NCBI RefSeq assembly: GCF_950295315.1
Contig: NC_080172.1
Location: 118,205,724-118,269,723, forward strand
Reading direction: 5' to 3'
Source of the DNA: Erinaceus europaeus
Taxonomy: Eukaryota > Chordata > Mammalia > Eulipotyphla > Erinaceidae
DNA: 64,000 nucleotides
The notes under the pieces were generated by a model, which was not told the origin of the DNA, made no database searches, and saw nothing but the letters and a program-made list of their open reading frames with translations. Made by a program: the position numbers and the translations under genes. Shown one piece after another: positions 59,531 through 64,000 of the stretch; the first letter of the stretch is position 1, and each line of letters begins with the position of its first letter.

Positions 59531-59830
59531 AAAAGGAGACATTAACAAACACATAGGATAAGAGGGGTACAACTCCACACAGTTCCCACCACCAGAACTC
59601 CGTACCCCATCCCCTCCCCTGACAGCTTTCCTATTCTTTATCCTTCTGGGAGCATGGACCCAGGGTCACTGTGGGATGCAGAAGGTGGAAGGTCTGGCTT
59701 CTGTAATTGCTTCCCTGCTGAACATGGGTGTTGACAGGTGGATCCATACTCCCAGCCTGCCTCTCTCTTTCCCTAGTGGGGCAGGGCTCTGGGGAAGCGG
59801 GGCTCCGGGACACATTGGTGGGATAGAAGC
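59531..59830 (-). mobile_element. L1 3'UTR fragment, younger subtype
   Basis: Reverse copy from TTAAAAAGGAGACATTAAC through CCCTCCCCTGACAGC to CCGGGACACATTGGTGGG. It belongs to an earlier insertion whose A-rich tail was the target of the L1 at 56884-59530. Confidence 0.85.
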
Positions 59831-60435
59831 TCCCTTTTATAGAAACTCAAGTAACACTTCTTAAAGGTCAGAAAACAGAAGCCCCCCCAGCTGAGTGCGC
59901 TCGCCCCATCCTGGCCTGCAGACCGCGGTTCCCTTTCTCAGGGCGTGAGGAGCTGCGTCTGGGCGCCGACCGCTCGGCTTTCCTTGGTCCCACGCTCCGG
60001 GTAACACAGTCCTTCGTGTTCGTCGCTGATGTCCGTTAGGCCTTGCGCCCCAGTGCTCTGAAGTGGCCATCTTTGAAGTTCTTCAGATGACGTACTGTGT
60101 GTGAATGTCCTTTTTTCCACACCTGCTGTTTCTTCTCCCTTGCTGTCCAGCCAGAGGCAGACACTGAGTAGTCCTGTTTTCTGTGTGAAGTGTTGATGCC
60201 TGGAGAAGTTAAAGGATTTGTCCAAAGAATGAGACACCGTTCAGTGACCTAGGCAACACTCACAGCCACCTGTATTACCCCCAGGTGCACATTCTTGTGT
60301 AACTAGATTATAGTCACAAAAACAAGGGCAAAGGGAGAAAATAAATAAATATAAAAAAAATTTAAAAAAGAAACTTGAAAAAAATTATAGTCGCTATGTC
60401 ACCCTTCCACTCTTCAAGTAAAAGCATTGTGCAGG
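59831..60435. other. Intronic DNA with an S1 tail fragment
   Basis: 60310-60375 is an isolated S1-type tail (AAAACAAGGGCAAAGGGAG, AATAAATAAATATAAAA). Otherwise no feature seen. Confidence 0.5.
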
Positions 60436-60775
60436 GAGTCGGGCGGTGGCGCAGCGGGTTAAGGGCACGTGGCGCAAAGCACAAGGACCAGCGTAAGGAC
60501 CCCGGTTCGAGCCCCCGGCTCCCCACCTGCAGGGGAGTCGCTTCACAGGCGGTGACGCAGGTCTGCAGGTGTCTGTCTTTCCCCCTCTCTGTCTTCCCCT
60601 CCTCTCTCCATTTCTCTCTGTCCTGTCCAACAACGACGACATCAGTGGCAACAATAACAATAACAACGATAAACAACAGGGGCAACAAAAGGAGGGAAAT
60701 GGCCTCCAGGAGCAGTGGATGCAGAGTGCAGGCCCCAGGCCCCAGCGAGAACCCTGGAGGCAAACAAGTAAAAAT
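60436..60775 (+). mobile_element. SINE S1-long
   Basis: Near-consensus head (GGGAGTCGGGCGGTGGCGCA), body, AACAACGACGACATCAGTGG tail and the long 3' segment ending AACCCTGGAGGCAAACAAG. Confidence 0.9.
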
Positions 60776-60876
60776 AAAAATGAATCCCCAGTGTGTACAT
60801 CCTGCTGACACGTGCAGAGAGCAGAGCTGTGTTTGCACTCGGTCGCCCTGCGGGGAGCGTGGGCTGGTGGCGCTGC

Positions 60877-61312
60877 TTCTTCACTGCTTCTTCACTGCTT
60901 CTTCACTGCTGCTTCACTGCTGCTTCACTGCTTCTTCACTGCTGCTTCACTGCTTCTTCACTGCTGCTTCACTGCTGCTTCACTGCTGCTTCACTGCTGC
61001 TTCACTGCTTCTTCACTGCTTCCTCACTGCTTCACTGCTTCCTCACTGCTTCACTGCTTCTTCACTGCTTCACTGCTTCACTGCTGCTTCACTGCTGCTT
61101 CACTGCTTCACTGCTTCTTCACTGCTTCACTGCTGCTTCACTGCTTCACTGCTTCTTCACTGCTGCTTCACTGCTGCTTCACTGCTTCTTCACTGCTTCT
61201 TCACTGCTGCTTCACTGCTTCACTGCTGCTTCACTGCTGCTTCACTGCTGCTTCACTGCTTCTTCACTGCTTCTTCACTGCTTCTTCACTGCTTCACTGC
61301 TTCTTCACCGGG
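60877..61312. repeat. TTCACTGCT minisatellite, 9/12 bp units
   Basis: Units of 9 bp (TTCACTGCT) and 12 bp (TTCACTGCTGCT or TTCACTGCTTCT) in irregular order, about 435 bp. All unit lengths are multiples of 3, so three frames stay open; these are not genes. Confidence 0.96.
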
Positions 61313-62389
61313 TCACAGGCAGACGGCGGCCGAGTGGGCTGTGAGGCTCCTCTTTCCTTTGGCAGCACGGACGTCCAGGTGCTGGTCTGGGCGAGGGAGG
61401 GCGCAGGCCTGGAAGGTAAGGACTGTCCGTCGGTCCATCGGCCCCTCTGCCGTCAGTCAGTCAGTCAGCTAGCGGGATGACTGGCTCTCACTGCTTCTCA
61501 GTAATCTCTGTCCTGTAGACTCAGTGCTCCTGACAGGTCAAACATGGCTTCTTGGGAGACTGAAGAGTGGCACAGCCAGGTGACCGGCCTCCCTCGGCCT
61601 CCAGCATGGAGAGAGGCAGGAGTTGAGATGCTTGTTAGTCAGTCAGAGGCTCTGCATCTGAGTTCCTTTCCAGTCGTGTGCACTTGGACACGGCACCTCG
61701 CCCTCGGACTTGCTTCCCCTCCTGAGAGGAGCGTAAGGGCTGAGGCCTTGCCCTGCGGGGCTCCCTCTACGAGTCTTCACCGTGAGCGCCCCTCACCGAG
61801 CCTTCAGGCTGCTTCTCGTCTCCGGCACCCCTGACCACGGTGTCCTGTGCTCTGCGCCGCCTCCCAGGGACCCTCCTGTGGGTCTGACTTGTCCTGGGCG
61901 GAGCGCTGGGAGGCTCCCACACTCGCCGCCTGTGTCTCGACGGGTTTGCTTGGGCTGGTCTCCCTCCATCCTGAAGCCCCCACACAGATGCCTCAGCGTT
62001 ACCCCAGGTCAGGTAGCCGCCTGCCTGCTGCTGTCTCAGCGGCCTGCAGTGGTGTCGGCTTTCGAGGCGCCGACCAGATCACCTGAACACGGCCAGATGT
62101 GCCCTCTCAGGGCCCTGGCAGGCGTGCTGTTTTGGTCGGTCAGTCACGTGGCCTGGCGTTCGCACGTGGACACTGGGGACCATCTGTCTTTGCCTCAGAG
62201 GCTCAAGTAACAGTTTGGAGCTGACTCGAAAGGATCTTTTTCCTTTTAAATTGGACCGTATCTTTCATAAATCAGGAGTGTTTCCTGGAAGTGTAATTCT
62301 CACTAAAGTTAGTCCCAAGGCTACTTTCTCTGTCGTAACAAATGCATTTGATGATTGTGATGGAGTTGGCAGAAACAGGGTTGGACTGG
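61313..62389. other. GC-rich intronic DNA, no exon seen
   Basis: About 1.1 kb without identified repeats, except a short (CAGT)n at 61454-61470. Frames of up to 142 codons match nothing I recognise. Confidence 0.45.
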
Positions 62390-64000
62390 AAGGTGTGCCC
62401 GGTGTGCTGTCAGTCCATACCGAATGTGTAGGTGTAGCCGTCAGACGGAAGGAAGGTGTGAGGGGTATGTACACACACACGGTGTGCTGTCAGTCCATGC
62501 CGAACGTGCAGGTGTAGCCGTCAGACGGAAGGAAGGTGTGAGGGGTATGTACACACACACACGGTGTGCTGTCAGTCCATGCCGAATGTGCAGGTGTAGC
62601 CGTCAGACAGAAGGAAGGTGTGAGGGGTATGTACACACACACGGTGTGCTGTCAGTCCATGCCGAACGTGCAGGTGTAGCCGTCAGACAGAAGGAAGGTG
62701 TGAGGGGTATGTACACACACACGGTGTGCTGTCAGTCCATGCCGAACGTGCAGGTGTAGCCGTCAGACGGAAGGAAGGTGTGAGGGGTATGTACACACAC
62801 ATGGTGTGCTGTCAGTCCATGCCGAATGTCCAGGTGTAGCCGTCAGACAGAATGAAGGTGTGAGGGGTATGTACACACACTGCGTGCTGTCAGTCCATGC
62901 TGAACGTGCAGGTGTAGCCGTCAGACAGAATGAAGGTGTGAGGGGTATGTACACACACACGGTGTGCTGTCAGTCCATGCCGAACGTGCAGGTGTAGCCG
63001 TCAGACAGAAGGAAGGTGTGAGGGGTATGTACACACACACGGTGTGCTGTCAGTCCATGCCCAACATGCAGGTGTAGCCGTCAGACAAAAGGAAGGTGTG
63101 AGGGGTATGTACACACACACGGTGTGCTGTCAGTCCATGCCGAACGTGCAGGTGTAGCCGTCAGACGGAAGGAAGGTGTGAGGGGTATGTACACACACAC
63201 GGTGTGCTGTCAGTCCATGCCGAATGTCCAGGTGTAGCCGTCAGACAGAATGAAGGTGTGAGGGGTATGTACACACACTGCGTGCTGTCAGTCCATGCTG
63301 AACGTGCAGGTGTAGCCGTCAGACAGAATGAAGGTGTGAGGGGTATGTACACACACACGGTGTGCTGTCAGTCCATGCCGAACGTGCAGGTGTAGCCGTC
63401 AGACAGAAGGAAGGTGTGAGGGGTATGTACACACACGGTGTGCTGTCAGTCCATGCCCAACATGCAGGTGTAGCCGTCAGACAAAAGGAAGGTGTGAGGG
63501 GTATGTACACACACACGGTGTGCTGTCAGTCCATGCCGAACGTGCAGGTGTAGCCGTCAGACGGAAGGAAGGTGTGAGGGGTATGTACACACACACGGTG
63601 TGCTGTCAGTCCATGCCGAATGTCCAGGTGTAGCCGTCAGACAGAATGAAGGTGTGAGGGGTATGTACACACACGGCGTGCTGTCAGTCCATGCTGAACG
63701 TGCAGGTGTAGCCGTCAGACGGAAGGAAGGTGTGAGGGGTATGTACACACTCACGGTGTGCTGTCAGTCCATGCCCAACGTGCAGGTGTAGCCGTCAGAC
63801 AGAAGGAAGGTGTGAGGGGTATCTACACACACACGGTGTGCTGTCAGTCCATGCCCAACGTGCAGGTGTAGCTGTCAGACAGAAGGAAGGTGTGAGGGGT
63901 ATGTACACACTCACGGTGTGCTGTCAGTCCATGCCCAACGTGCAGGTGTAGCCGTCAGACAGAAGGAAGGTGTGAGGGGTATCTACACACACACACATGT
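62390..64000. repeat. About 79 bp minisatellite running off the window
   Basis: Unit: GGTGTGCTGTCAGTCCATGC, then a variable GAACGTGCAGG, TGTAGCCGTCAGAC, GGAAGGAAGGTGTGAGGGG, TATGTACACACACAC. About 20 copies are present and the array is cut by the window end. The ACAC run varies from 7 to 12 bp between copies. A block of five units recurs at 398 bp (for example about 62763 and 63161). Confidence 0.97.

Noticed and set aside
60793..61480. Frames of 183-365 codons rich in Phe, Leu, Cys and His
   Set aside because: Readings of the TTCACTGCT array, with 9 and 12 bp units keeping three frames open.
62390..64000. Possible CRISPR-like array of about 79 bp repeats
   Set aside because: The whole unit is repeated with no unique spacers, in a mammalian genome. 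It is a minisatellite.

Overview
The window is mammalian nuclear DNA, most likely from a hedgehog (Erinaceus or a close relative). The species call rests on dozens of copies of a tRNA-derived SINE with a long CAA/AAT-rich tail, which I associate with Erinaceidae. It is recognition, not a database match. There is no operon-like structure, no tRNA or rRNA gene and no CRISPR array. Most long open frames lie inside tandem repeats and are not genes.

Gene content. One host gene is recognisable: exon 1 of MICOS10 (MIC10/MINOS1, the small MICOS subunit of mitochondrial cristae junctions). It is on the + strand at 42342-42405, ends in a GT splice donor, and sits in a CpG island promoter with two perfect TCTCGCGAGA motifs, an ETS-type site and a CACGTG E-box. 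No later exon was found, so 42406-64000 is read as intron 1 and everything to the left as 5' intergenic DNA. The other real coding sequence is a LINE-1 on the - strand (56884-59530): a complete ORF1 and the endonuclease part of ORF2, cut off before the reverse transcriptase.

Layout. (a) 1-26.5 kb: intergenic DNA packed with SINEs of about six families and 5'-truncated copies of one L1 3'UTR, many nested and several with clear target-site duplications. (b) 26.6-29.0 kb: a 2.4 kb TAG-type triplet array. (c) 29.0-32.7 kb: SINEs, a solo LTR inside a SINE, unique DNA and a short minisatellite. (d) 32.7-42.0 kb: a 9.3 kb G-rich minisatellite of 8-10 bp units. (e) 42.0-43.5 kb: MICOS10 promoter, exon 1 and a heptamer-based minisatellite. 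(f) 43.5-44.1 kb: the same G-rich minisatellite in opposite orientation. (g) 44-64 kb: intron 1 with SINEs, a second LTR, the L1, and three more minisatellites (51/55 bp, 9/12 bp and about 79 bp units), the last running off the window edge.

Most unusual feature. The MICOS10 promoter is bracketed by two inverted copies of one G-rich array. Both copies end in the same 31 bp junction and a SINE-like head, so polymerases leaving the promoter in either direction would make C-rich RNA on a G-rich template.

SINE labels used below are mine. S1: A box TAGCGCAGCGGG-like, B box GGTTCGAGCC, CAACAA-rich tail ('S1-long' adds a segment ending near CCCCAGCAATAACCCTGG). S2: GTGCAGTGGATAAAGC head, GCAGCACATG middle. 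S3: AGCATAATGGTTATGC head, ACCACCATAAGCCAGAGC middle. S4: GTGGCGCACCTGGTTGAGC head, GGGGAAAGCTT middle, TATCCAATAAAT tail. S5: GGCTCAGTGGTAGAG head. S6: older, poorly defined. SINE boundaries are by eye, to about 10 bp.
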